A DNA stretch of 64,000 bases from NCBI GenBank assembly GCA_018389105.1, contig JACATO010000310.1, positions 1,846,501-1,910,500 of the forward strand. Reading direction: 5' to 3'. Position numbers and translations under genes: made by a program. Within the stretch, counting starts at the first letter, position 1. Every line of letters begins with the position of its first letter. This DNA is from Nautilus pompilius. Taxonomy: Eukaryota > Mollusca > Cephalopoda > Nautilida > Nautilidae. This document shows positions 26,801-38,395 of the stretch, one piece after another. The notes under the pieces are model-generated. The model was not told where the DNA came from. It worked only from the letters and a program-made list of their open reading frames with translations, and searched no databases.

Positions 26801-27142
26801 GGGTTAATAATATTAAGTTCATCTGAGAATCAAAACTGATAGGAGAGTAACAGCCAAGGAAAATGGAGTGTGCTGTATTTCTAATGTGAGAAGCTAATAA
26901 AGAAACTAAGAAGTGTCACTACGTCAGAGGAAATCGTAATCTCAACAACCTTGGAAGCCACATGTATAATGCAATGGACAAAGCTGCTCAAAATTCATAG
27001 AACTGCAAGAAATTGTAAGAAATAATGTGGAATGTTCCCAAGATTCATGGGATGCTGCAATAGGTTAAAGGCTTGATCAAAACCTGAACCATCAACAGTT
27101 CATAAGTCGAGGACCCCACCAGCCACGCAGTAGAACCAAATC

Positions 27143-27164
27143 CTGGTGGTGGTGGTGGTGGTGG
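27143..27164. repeat. (GGT)7 trinucleotide repeat
   Basis: Seven GGT triplets; not in a recognisable coding frame. Confidence 0.9.
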
Positions 27165-27939
27165 CATGGAAAGATCTGTAAAATGTAGGCTCATTAGTTC
27201 ATTCTGTTACCACTACTACTGAGGTGAAGGAAAATGCCAGAACTAACCAACTACTTTCAATCAACACCCAAAGTTTAGATACAATCACTCCATAATATTA
27301 AAGCACTTGAAATTCTAAGACTGACTATTGTGTAAAAAGGTAGAGAGGACAACAAACTTTGATAGTAGAAACAAATCATTTAAGAATTTCTTCATAGCGC
27401 AGTTATGCTTTCAGTCCAATGCCACCACATAAACAGCAATTAAAAGACAGATGGCATCACACACTACTCCAGTGATATCAAATTACTGAGAGTAAATCCA
27501 GGTAGTTTTATTTTGTTATTAGCTACAAATTAGTACATCATCACTACACATATCTATGAACAGTTTCAAACTTTCTTTTGCTTCTGATACTTTATATCAA
27601 TTTGAAAAACAATTTAAACACACAACCATTGAATGAAAATTGAATTGATGCCAGTGATACATTTCTTACATTCAGAATGTGTAAGCCGTACATTTAAATT
27701 TACCTTTGTTCCATAAGAGCCCAGTTTATTTTTATCTTGAAAAAAAAAAAGAATCAGCTTTTTAAAATTGCATAATGGTTATGTTTCAGCTGACTTGTTC
27801 AGAAATCTGAAAAAGCACCTGACCAATATGGGGTCAGCTTATAAGATGATAGCAAACATGTAGCAAACTACTAAAGATTTTATTCTTAGTTTTCATAGTT
27901 GTACCGTGTATGATATCAAAACCTGCCATTGATGGCTCT

Positions 27940-28280
27940 CAAATGTCCTTCAAGGTCGACTATTGAAAAATTGAAATCTGTGGTCACTTCTGAACTCAAA
28001 GATTAGCGAGGAGCTGTAGTAACTCTGAACCTTTAAAGGTGGCCTTTGTTGGCCTTTTGGGGCCAGGTTCTGGTTCCTTTGAATCCTGAGGTACCTTCAT
28101 TATAATTTGAGGCTGCTGGGCTGCCCATTCTGAATGAGTGCAGTGAACTTAGTGACCTCAAAATAGCCTTCAAGGCCAACGTCCAAGAGCTTAAAATCTT
28201 GCCCGGATTCTGAAGTACCTACACATAAAATTTGGGACCTCTAGATGCTATGGTTTGGCCATGAAAGAGTAACAAACAAA
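27940..28280. repeat. Diverged tandem-like repeat
   Basis: Related blocks recur about 130 bp apart: CTGAGGTACCTTCATTATAA followed by TTTGAGG, and CTGAAGTACCTACACATAAA followed by ATTTGGGACC; TCAAGG(T/C)C..AC blocks recur as well. No coding sense found. It looks like an old, decayed repeat. Confidence 0.4.
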
Positions 28281-29028
28281 ATGCACAAACACTTGAAAAT
28301 ATGTTACATGGAAAGACTAAACAAAGAAAGGTTTCTTAGCCAACATGTTGTACAGTAAATTCTTTCAGGGAGGAGGGTACAAGTTGATATTTTGGAAACT
28401 CCTTTGAAGAATACTGTAATCCCATTTATATTAGAGAAACTCGTAAAAGTTTCAAGATCAGAATAATGAAGGTAAAAGAGAGAGAACTACCTAACAGGAA
28501 ATCTTCAGCTGTGGGCTAAAGGTATGTGGTTTGATATTTTTCTCTCTGACTCACAAATTTCAGGAATGTTTTTTTTTTTTTTTTTCCTTATAAGATGTCC
28601 AGTTTCAATTTAAAACTGATTCCACAGACAGATGGCAGGAGTGCATGTGTCTTGGGGAAGTCTTCAGCAATCTTAGTGAGTGGGGTTCCAGAGCTTCTGC
28701 AGCCTTGTTCCATCACCTTAATCTCATTACAAAAGTGCTCAAGGTCTGTGACATTCACAATTCCATGTGACAGTTACATTATTCAAGGTCGATCCTTCTC
28801 TTGGAGAAACCCAGATTTCCTGAAAGCGTGGAGAGAGAGAGAGAATCATGACTAGAGAGCAAGCATAACTGGAACCAAAAGGTACCAAACCATGACCGCA
28901 ATCCAGGAAAAAAAAGTGGAGGAGGGGGTAACTATCTTAGCGCTGTTAGCACCTGTAACCAGCTAAGTGAAATCCGAAAGAGAAGAGACGAGACGAAAGC
29001 TGGGAACTGGTCATAGATCACCATGGAA

Positions 29029-29056
29029 CCCCCCCCCCCACACACACACACACACA
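29029..29056. repeat. C-run followed by (CA)n
   Basis: An 11-base C homopolymer leads into about eight CA units. Confidence 0.9.
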
Positions 29057-29728
29057 GCACTTTAACTGAACTTGCATGCCATCACAATAGGTGTCCATCC
29101 AAAGATGAGAGAGAGAGAAAGTAAAATGTTGCTGCTTGTTTCAAAGACCCCTGTTAAACAAACAGAGAGTCATACGCTCATTTATCTTGATGTCTGAACT
29201 TTAAAAAGGAGTTTTACTTTTCACCATAAGTACCTACCTAAGTAGGCATGTTGCCAACATAGCCAGCTGATTGTCTTGAAAAAAGAAAAAAAAGAAAGAA
29301 TGAGCAGACAGGAAAACAGTATGCTGTCTTGTAAATAGATGTAGCTTCACATATCATTTTACCCTAGTGACTACAGCAAAAAAAAAGGGGGGGGACTGGG
29401 TTTTCAAAAGCATAGTGGAGGGAGGAGGAGGACTTTGTCATGTTGTCATGGTGAGAGGCTGGCTGGCTGTTGGGAAAGAGAGAAACCAGACAGACTACGG
29501 GGTTTCGTTTGTGTTGTCATAAATTATTATAATAAATTCATTTATGTTTTAAAATCTGTAATGAAATCATAAAATAAGGGGGACATATTAAAGCCAGTGC
29601 CGTAGAGAGTCCCTGTATCTGCTCTCAGTTTAACCCCATCAGTTTTTGGGAAATTTTAAAGCTGAAGAAACTTAAAGGACTTTTAATTTGCTTGTGTAAA
29701 ATTTCTTTCATTTCAGCTGACAAACAGA

Positions 29729-29779
29729 GCACGCGCGCGCATGTGCGCGTGCGTGTGTGTGTGCGTGCGTGTGCGCGCG
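29729..29779. repeat. 51-bp alternating purine-pyrimidine tract (GC/GT), Z-DNA type
   Basis: Uninterrupted alternation of purine and pyrimidine from GCACGCGCGC to GTGCGCGCG, rich in CG steps, in an otherwise AT-rich context. Confidence 0.9.
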
Positions 29780-32700
29780 AGTGCGCCATGTCTCTGGTGC
29801 ATACTGTTATCAGAAGGTACGATAGCAACAACAACAACAAAAAAATCACTGTTCAACAACATTAAAAAAAAAAACCCACCAACATTACAATTTTTCCAAT
29901 GGCTGGAATCCTGAGAGATCTAAGACTTCACAGACCTTGGAAGTTTAAAGTTCAGAAGGTGGACGAACATGACTAAGAACAACAAATTTAAATAGAAGAC
30001 AAAAGGGAAGAGGTTAACAACAAGAATAACTATTACACGAAAATGATGATGTTTTGATAACTAGCTGGTTATCAAATTCACGCGCAAAAGTTGGGTGGCA
30101 AAAAAAAAAAAGAATTAAAACTGAAACAATGCACAATGTTCCCAAAAAATTATTCACCCAAAGCACAGGGAACTGGAAAGGATAAGCCCGAGAGATTTAA
30201 AAAGGTATTTTCTAAACGGCTGATTGGGAGAGACAGAGAGGAAAGAGGAAGTTAGTGTTGTGATATTTGTTAAACATACACTAAAGCTCTCTAAAGATGC
30301 AAGGATGGTTTAGCTTTTCTTCCCCACAAAAAAAACAAACAAAAAAGAGGGAGAGAAAATAACTGTCGTCATTACAACCATCATCATCAGGTTGCCCGCC
30401 CTTGAAAACAGCTGGCTGCTGTCTCCAAGACTATCCATTAATAATACAAGTATGGAAGCTGAGGCTGGTGGACATAACAGCTCAGGGAACCAGAAAGGAG
30501 AGATGGAATCCATAAGGTATGGGGGCAAGATAGAGAGGGGGCAAGAAAAATAAACTGAAATAAACAGGAGAGTTATTGTGAATACTGTTCGGGTATATCC
30601 TAACACAGGCCCCCATGACTAAGTAGCCACAACAGAGGACTGACAGAAAGCATGTGTGTAAACAGGAAACAAGTGACTTTCTGCAATATGACCTAAACAT
30701 TTTTCTTTATTTTTTTTCTTTGTAATTCTACAGCCAGATTTATGGTGTGACAAGCGTAATAATATCTCTACATAGTTAAGACAAAAAAAAAAAAAAGAAA
30801 ATCTAGCACCGAAGGTGAAAAGATGGCGGTATAAAGTGGCGGATCTCTCTGCTGTCAGCTGGGATGATAACACAAAAGACTGAGTTCGGACAGTGCACAC
30901 TAAACTCCGCCTTTAACTGAAAGAATTTTCAAAAGCAAACGTCTGACAAAGACGGCCCAGCCACGAAACTGGGAACAACAATGGTAAAAACGTGCGACTG
31001 CAGTACACTCAAATCATACGGTGCCAGTGCTTCGAGCAAAGATATGGACATGGTGACGGAGTTTGAGATAAAGAAGCCATAACGATGACAGCTTTGTTTC
31101 AGGCACATTTCTGATTTTTACCCCAGAAGTGGAGAGCCTCGATGTAGAGGTCGTCCAGCCCCTGGCTTTAATATATGGTGATGTATAATGAAATAAACAA
31201 AACATTCTTAGAAAACGGGGAAAAAAAGTGAAGAAAACGTTTAAGTCATTAGGTCCCTAAGTTTTCTAGTTCATCAAAGTATGACAGCATCAAATGTTGT
31301 GGGTAGAGCCAAATTCTGACATCGGTTCTTTATCTTGGAAGCCCCTGCTACCAATTTCGTATTTTCTTTCTTTTTTCTTCCTCTTTTGTAAATTATTGTG
31401 GCAATAACAGATTGGCAGGTAAGAAAGAAAATATATATAGGAGAAGTCTGCATTGGACTGAAGTTCTGTCTTGGTTGATCATAGATGTTATATTCTTAAA
31501 CAGGTAATACATTGTTTAAATCTCCAACCAGATGATTTTTCTATTTGTTTAATACAGGATGTCCGCTGGAATCACTTTTATGCAAAAATCGGTAATTTTG
31601 CTTCGATTAGGCTTAACAAAGATCTCAAACACAGATGGTCGTCACCTGGCTGAACAATGGAAATACATGGCACTATGAGACAGGCAGACAGACGCAGAGG
31701 AAAAAAAGAAAAAAAAACTATGCAAGATGCTACAGAGACAACGAAAGTGGTGGTACTAACAGGAAATAAACAGACTTCTCAAGGGTAAATGGATTAAAGT
31801 TGATTTCCTTTTGTATAATTTGAGTAATCAAAGAATTCTCTTAAGTTTTAAGTGTTGACTACTGCATCCATCCACTACCTAGGAAACAGTGAAGTGGTCG
31901 CAGCCACTTGGCTGCTCTCACTTCTCAAGAGAAAATTCCAGGCTTGAATTTTTTAAAGGAGAGAAGAGACAAAAATCAGCACAGATGAACTTTTTCTAGC
32001 ATTTAAGTTGCAATACGCATTGGACAATAAGTTTAGCAAATGGTTTCGGTTTGACATTGGCAGTTGTTTCCAACTTATCCATCTTGCTGCATTTTTGTTT
32101 TTGTTTTTTTTTTGGCATGAACACAGCTGAGGGGGAGATATTCAAGCAAAACAATGTATAGAAATGTCCATTGTTGTTGATAATCCTTTGACACCAATCA
32201 GATGTAGAAATATGCCTTAACAGTGAATTGAAAAGGTAAACAATCTGTTCAGCTGATGGCAAGGTGAGTGCAGATACTATAAAAAAAAAGAGAGAGACAA
32301 ACAAACAAGAATATAAGGAAAGGTAACTCTGTATCCTTCATTCTTAATCCATCTAAGATTTTTTTTTCTGATTTCTTATAAACTTTGCATAACTTTTTTT
32401 TTTTTTTTTGGAAATTAAAGTCTTTAAAAAAAACATTTTTAGAAGCAAAAGTGTGTACCTTCTGCTTACATCAATGACTGCTATCAGATGTAATCTGGAA
32501 GGTAAAAACTGTTCTGACAACCACCCTAACCAGGATTTTATCACCAATAAACAGACAGACAATCAGCCATTTGGTGCAAATGTGAAACAAAGCCACCAGT
32601 ATGTTAATACTGTGAAAAAGTATGTCAGCTTAGTAGTAAGGTTCAGGAAGGGCAGAATCAGGCTTTGCAATAAAGACTTGGGCTGAACAGCAGCATTAGC

Positions 32701-32945
32701 AGAAGATATTTGGGTTTGCTGTCCTATATTAAACCACCCAGATGAAGTGGTCCTGATAAACTGTCAAAATAGGCTAATGGCTGAGCCAGGGAAAGGGTGG
32801 GGGGGGTCAAGTCTTTGTGTTCTTTCTGCGAAATACAACATTTTCCAAATATGAAACTTTCTTCTCAATAAAGCCATCCTTTATATATATATTCGAATGA
32901 AGAGAAAAGATATATTGAATAATCCTGCCTGAACTAGGATTGGTG

Positions 32946-32995
32946 GAGAGAGAGAGTGTGTGTGTGTGTGTGTGTGTATCTCTCTCTCTCTCTCT
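32946..32995. repeat. (GA)n-(TG)n-(TC)n self-complementary microsatellite
   Basis: GA and TC runs of about equal length flank a TG run, so the flanks can pair with the TG run as loop. Confidence 0.92.
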
Positions 32996-35900
32996 ACTTA
33001 ATGTCAGTCCAGTAGAGAACTTACACGAATGACCTGACCGTTTGTAGTTCTGCAGAAAATTTTATAATTCCAAAATTGCTGTGGACACAAAAATCCCCAA
33101 GATATTTAGTGGAACTGATGGAGCAACCTTCAGAAAATTCCAAATGACTATTACCAAGTCAAATTGTCTTATTTTTCTTTCATAAAACCCTTTTCTTAAA
33201 AGCTGAGGGGCTCGTCTTTGTCTTTTGTTCCACCAACAGCAATCAGAATTTAAATTTAAAAAAAAAAAATTTTTTTTTTTAAAAAATAAATATATAAATT
33301 AATAATAATGAGGAAAAGGAAGCAAAAATAAATGTGCAGCCTATCTCGGTGTCAGGGTGGGTAATAGTATGTTCTTTCTCCTGATTTAACAGCTGGGAGA
33401 CATTATGAATAACAAACCTACCACCCCATCATTAAGTGATAAGAAAATCTGAAACAAGATGAGGGTCATCAAGGAAACTTGAATGAATCATACCAATGGA
33501 CTACCTGTTCCTGACAAAAGGCAGCTTATCAATCCATAAGGCTTTATATTTAAATTTAAAACATTTATATATATATAAAGATTTTGATACAGTTAGAACA
33601 TCCTCCTCAAATGTCAGAAGAGCTCCCAGTGTAAGTTTAAATACAACTTAAGATGTAGGATTGGGATTTGAGTCTGTTTTTTTTTAAAAAAACAACAACA
33701 ACCAGACAGTGATAGAGATGCATGCAGCACCTACCAGGAAAGAAATGAAGCCGAAATAATAGGTTTTAACAAGAAAATAAATCCAGAAAAGAACGAATAG
33801 CATTTCCAATTTTAAAATTCCTGATGATAACAAATGCAAAAAAGCAAAAAACAAAAAAAAAAACTTTCTTCTCTCAAAAATTACATTTTAACCCCTTTCC
33901 TTTAATTTAAAATTGTTCATTTATCCACAATTTTCTTTTCTTTGTAAGGATAAAATAAATTTTAGAGTGGCAATGTTGTTGATTTTGTGTTTTCTTCTTC
34001 AATATCACTTTTGTACTGAGAACCATTTATGTTTATTAAGTCTCTGTTCTTACTTCACCTGGTTAGACAAAAACCAAAGACAAATTTGGCAGGTAAATTA
34101 ATTAATGCAGGCAGCAGAACTTTAGTGTGAAACAGCCTCTGATGGCTTAAAGCGAAACATTTTAAGTATCACTATCAGCAGCTGGCAATGTTTTATGCAT
34201 GCAAAATCCAGAGCCAGATTAACTGAGAACGGAAATTTAAAGACGCATCTTAGAGAAAATTCTAAACCCCTGCCGTAAAACCAATTTGTAATTTACTCAG
34301 TAGTTTAAATCATATAAAATACTTCCCCTATGCATTGTTCCAGAGGAGGAAAAAACACGTTTGCATTTGCATTTTCTGTGGCATCAAAGAACAAATCATC
34401 ATTCAATAGAACCATTATTCTTTTCAAAGATTTTACAGTCCGGAGCCAAACTTTTCCAGCTAACAAAATAGTATACCGGGGCGTTTACCCAGTCTCAAAA
34501 GGTGTGCAAGTTCTGCTGCTCTTTAAGATGCTTTCTTCACACTATGAGGCTTCTGTTTTAGCCAACAGATAACTAAATAATCACCATTAAACTTTAATAG
34601 GAAGTTCTCGTAAAAGTTATGCCGACTGTTGTTGTTGTCATCAATCAGTGAACATGGCAAAATCAGGATTGATGGAGGATGTTGTGCCTTAAGCACTTAA
34701 CGTATGATAATGTATTTATGGTATCCAAAATGGCAGCATCTTTTCTGGTTATCAGAATTAGACAGATACATAAATAGTATGGTGGCTTTAACATGGCAGT
34801 GTAAAGCCAGGCTATTCTGTCTGTTGCACGTAGCAATTATCCAAATCCACCAAGATAATCTTCTAAATTTGTTTAATCCATCAAATCAGGCAACCATGAA
34901 CTAACTGCCCCTTTATCATTTCCATGGCTATATAGCAATTAAAGCAAAAGCAATTTTAACATTTTTATGAGTGCCAATCAGCATTCAAAGGCAGGTTTTC
35001 TGAGCGAGTGATGAAACAGATGCTATCCTCCATGCACTTATGTAAAAAGCTAGCTACTAAGTATCATCACATCTAAAAGAGAAATGACTCACCAGAACTC
35101 TTCTGATTGTTAAAGCAGTGGTAACTATGCAATACACTAACCTGCCACCCCAATGTCAGGACTGACAAAGCAATAATAAGGGGTCAAAGGTAAAGCCACC
35201 CCCCACCTTGCCAGAAAAGAAAAAACTCAAATTCTTATCCACTTATTTGTAATGTGAAAAATTGGCATTTATGAAATATTGTGGGTAGGTCTCTCTTCCA
35301 GCAGTCTTATCAGGTCATTTCTCTTCAATGGAACAGTTACCAGCACTCATGTTGTCTCCCCTGCAGCCAGCATTTTCCACTGGGATGTTCAGCATTTTTG
35401 GATAAACATTTAAGGCAGATGGGACAATGTGGCAAAGGTGAATACCTACCACTCTCCAGATCTCACACCATCAAATTATTTCCTGTGAGCCATACTGAAA
35501 GGTAATGCATATGCCACAAAGCAAGCTACCATCTACAAACTCCAGCAGAGAATAATTAATCTCTCAACAGTTATTCCTGTGAAAGCATGCGCTGCTGCCT
35601 GCTACTCTGCTGTGAAATGCTGCAAGCAATGCCTGCATAATGGTGGACATTCTGAGCACCTATTGTAGTGTATTACATATGAGGTATTGACGTATAAAGC
35701 AAAAAATATTTCTGTTTACTAGGCTATTGCAAATGTCTGTCTACATCCTTTTTTTGGAATACCTGTATATATTGTTTTTAAAGAAAAAGTTTATTACATG
35801 TTTATTAATGTTTACATATCAATTTAATCTTTGTTCAACTCTGATTCACCTGTCGGCTTGATGATGCTTTCATTCATCTAATATTTTAACCAATTTACAG

Positions 35901-36723
35901 TTTCATGTTTTCATGGATATACTGTACCATCACTGCTAGAGTGTTATTTCTTACTATTTAAACCAAAGCAGAAATTTTTTTTTTAATTAGTTTCTTTTAA
36001 TTTTGACATTGTTAACAGCAGCATCCAACTTGTACAGATTCTCATTATCCATAAACTCATCAGTAAAAGTAGAAATCTAAAAGGTAACATGTTATTGATG
36101 CACTGACATTTCTCGTTATTTGGTGCATATTTATCTCTTAACAACGTATCTGCGATTGCTATTTTTAGCGCAAAAACCAAAGTAAAAGCATGTGTTCTGC
36201 ATTCTGTTAGCAGCCATATTGATTTCTTCTCTGCCGAGCCTTACCTGAGCAAACGCTTAGTCATTCCCCTACCGATCAATGGAGCAATTTATTGTCATGT
36301 GGATCAATACCCCTGTGAGAACCATAAGCATGTTAAACTTTCCTGTTTGCAGTGTTGGAGCTGTTTATTGTCAAAACAAACGACTCTTTGTTGAACAAAT
36401 CTCAGCCTATTGCTGACTCATCTCAAATGTGATCTTTGCTAAAACAAAGTTCAATTGTATGACAGACCTCTTTAAATGCAAGACAGACAGAAAACCATAG
36501 TTTTGGTTTTAACTTTTCTAGCTGCCAAAGATCATATGCGCACTAACCAAAGTTTCCAATCAGTTTTTGTCATTTCCACATATCTGACAATCTCTTCTCT
36601 TCTGTCATAACATCAAAAGATACCAAAACTTTTAACTAATTTAAAATGAGCATCAAATATCTAAAAAAAAAAAACACAGCAGCCAATTATGACCCATAAG
36701 AACAAAACTTTAATTCAGTGCAA

Positions 36724-36797
36724 GAACGTGGTGATGAAACTCCTATCAAGCTCAACTCTTGAACGTGGTGATGAAACTCCTATCAAGCTCAACTCTT
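36724..36797. repeat. Perfect 37-bp tandem duplication
   Basis: Unit GAACGTGGTGATGAAACTCC plus 17 further bases occurs twice head to tail (36724-36760 and 36761-36797) without mismatch, implying a recent duplication. No coding sense is apparent. Confidence 0.95.
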
Positions 36798-37999
36798 GAA
36801 AGACAACCATTGTTAAATTATCATTTCTATTACTTGATTTTATATAACACAGAAAATAATGATAAGTAGTAATGCATACCTGCAGTAAGTAAAAGATTTG
36901 ATGGGAGGTAAGTTAGTCAGAGCAGATTTAGCCAAGTCTTAAATACCAGTTGGACAGAATGTTACAGAAAAAGAAAAAAACAAAAAAAAATCAAAACAAT
37001 GGCTAAATGTCTCTAAAAATGCTTAAATTTCTTTTTCCTTCTTAAAGCAGCTTCAGTATACTTTTTATAGAAAAAAAAACCTTTAAAAATCTTCAGTGAG
37101 AATTATTTACTTCATGTCATATCAGCAGCATGAAAGTAATTGACTACTGAATGATTCTGATTCATCACCTTATTATCACTACTGGAAAGCTGGGAGTCTC
37201 ATTTGGATTTTCTTAAAAGCAATTTCTCAGAAGAGCACACAAATAAAACATTGATTTGCTTGTCATATCTTCTTTTTAAATCCAAGAAAAAACATTGTTT
37301 TACTTTTCAGCTAAAAATGAAATCCATGTGAAGACCAGTAAGACAAGATATCATGCTTAAAATTCAAAGTTTCCTATTGAACTGAAAAATGAAACAACTT
37401 TTAAGTTACAAAAAAAAAATGGATAAAAGTAATTTTTGGTACTGGCCTACAGGCAATAAATATAATTTAATTAGTTCTTACTGGTAATGGGTGGGGGCCA
37501 TGAATTCCAAACAAGAGGTCATTTCCTTAAGTGGCACGTTTGAGCTGGTATCTTTAACCAGACAGGCACTGTGGATTCAAGACTATGGCAAAAACCTCTG
37601 GCACCTAATGACAATCTTATTCCTTCCTCAGCCCAAAATATTTTAATGGGATAGTAACATTTGCTTAAAATATAACCGATTCTATAAACATATATACTCA
37701 GACAGACAGACAGACAGAGAGTTTGTATGTGAGACAACCAATCTGTGAAATGCTGGCTTTAATACATATAAAGTGATACAATATAAAATCACCTAGCTTT
37801 AATAATAGTTAAAGTTTTAAATATAAAGAGGGATGAACCATAAACACCGAGCTGTTTTTGAAATTGTACACTATACATCAGCGATACCGCTGTCTTATTA
37901 GTACTAAAAGACCTGATGTAGTTGACACTAGTAGCCATAACAGTGTATTGACTATCACCTCTGTCCTTTACACAATACATGCAGTTTTCCAATTAATCA

Positions 38000-38395
38000 C
38001 TGCCCATATCTGCACACGTGGCTGTGGCAATGCACTGTTGCATCTTCAACCAGCCTTCTGACAGCAGCACCACTTGGTAAGGCAGGTGCTCCTACAGTCA
38101 GTCCTACAGGAACATCTTGTAAAACCCTCGCTGACTACCACATGCACTCTGGGTATGTACTATTTTCTGGATGTTAAGTTGCTCCTGACTACTAAACTGA
38201 ATGAATTCCAACTGGTTCCAAGCCACTTTTCCTCTCGATGACTCCATTTCTTGTGCCAATCATACAGTCAGACTGATTGACTGCTAGCACCCCTCCAATA
38301 ACATCTAGTGGACTGCCTTTGCTGCGGTCAAACTGGGAAACTGGCACAGCAACACTGTCACCTGTTCTAAGAGATCGGCTACTGCAAGCATAGCA
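38000..38395 (-). pseudogene. KRBA2/SCAND3-like integrase-derived protein, C-terminal relic
   Basis: Minus strand: one frame (stop at 38192-38194) reads RSLRTGDSVAVPVSQFDRSK, then VIGGVLAVNQ and IGTRNGVIERK, matching the GDxVxVPVxxxDRxxxDPxNxLGVV..IGTRxG segment that follows the integrase core in KRBA2/SCAND3-like proteins. About 60 bp further, in a shifted frame, comes a Cys-rich tail, FTRCSCRTDCRST, then a KAG and CNS motif, broken by a stop. Both blocks and their order fit the family's C-terminus. These proteins spread as mobile, integrase-bearing elements in many animals. The integrase core itself is not visible upstream. Frameshift and stops show it is dead. Confidence 0.6.

Larger units (their letters stand above)
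19641..37999. other. Long non-coding stretch
   Basis: Except for the candidate exon at 20.4 kb and the repeats listed, I see no gene. The reading frames are short and many pass through microsatellites. The block at 36.2-36.64 kb reads like regulatory sequence. This is likely intronic if the ASAP gene extends leftward. Confidence 0.5.
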
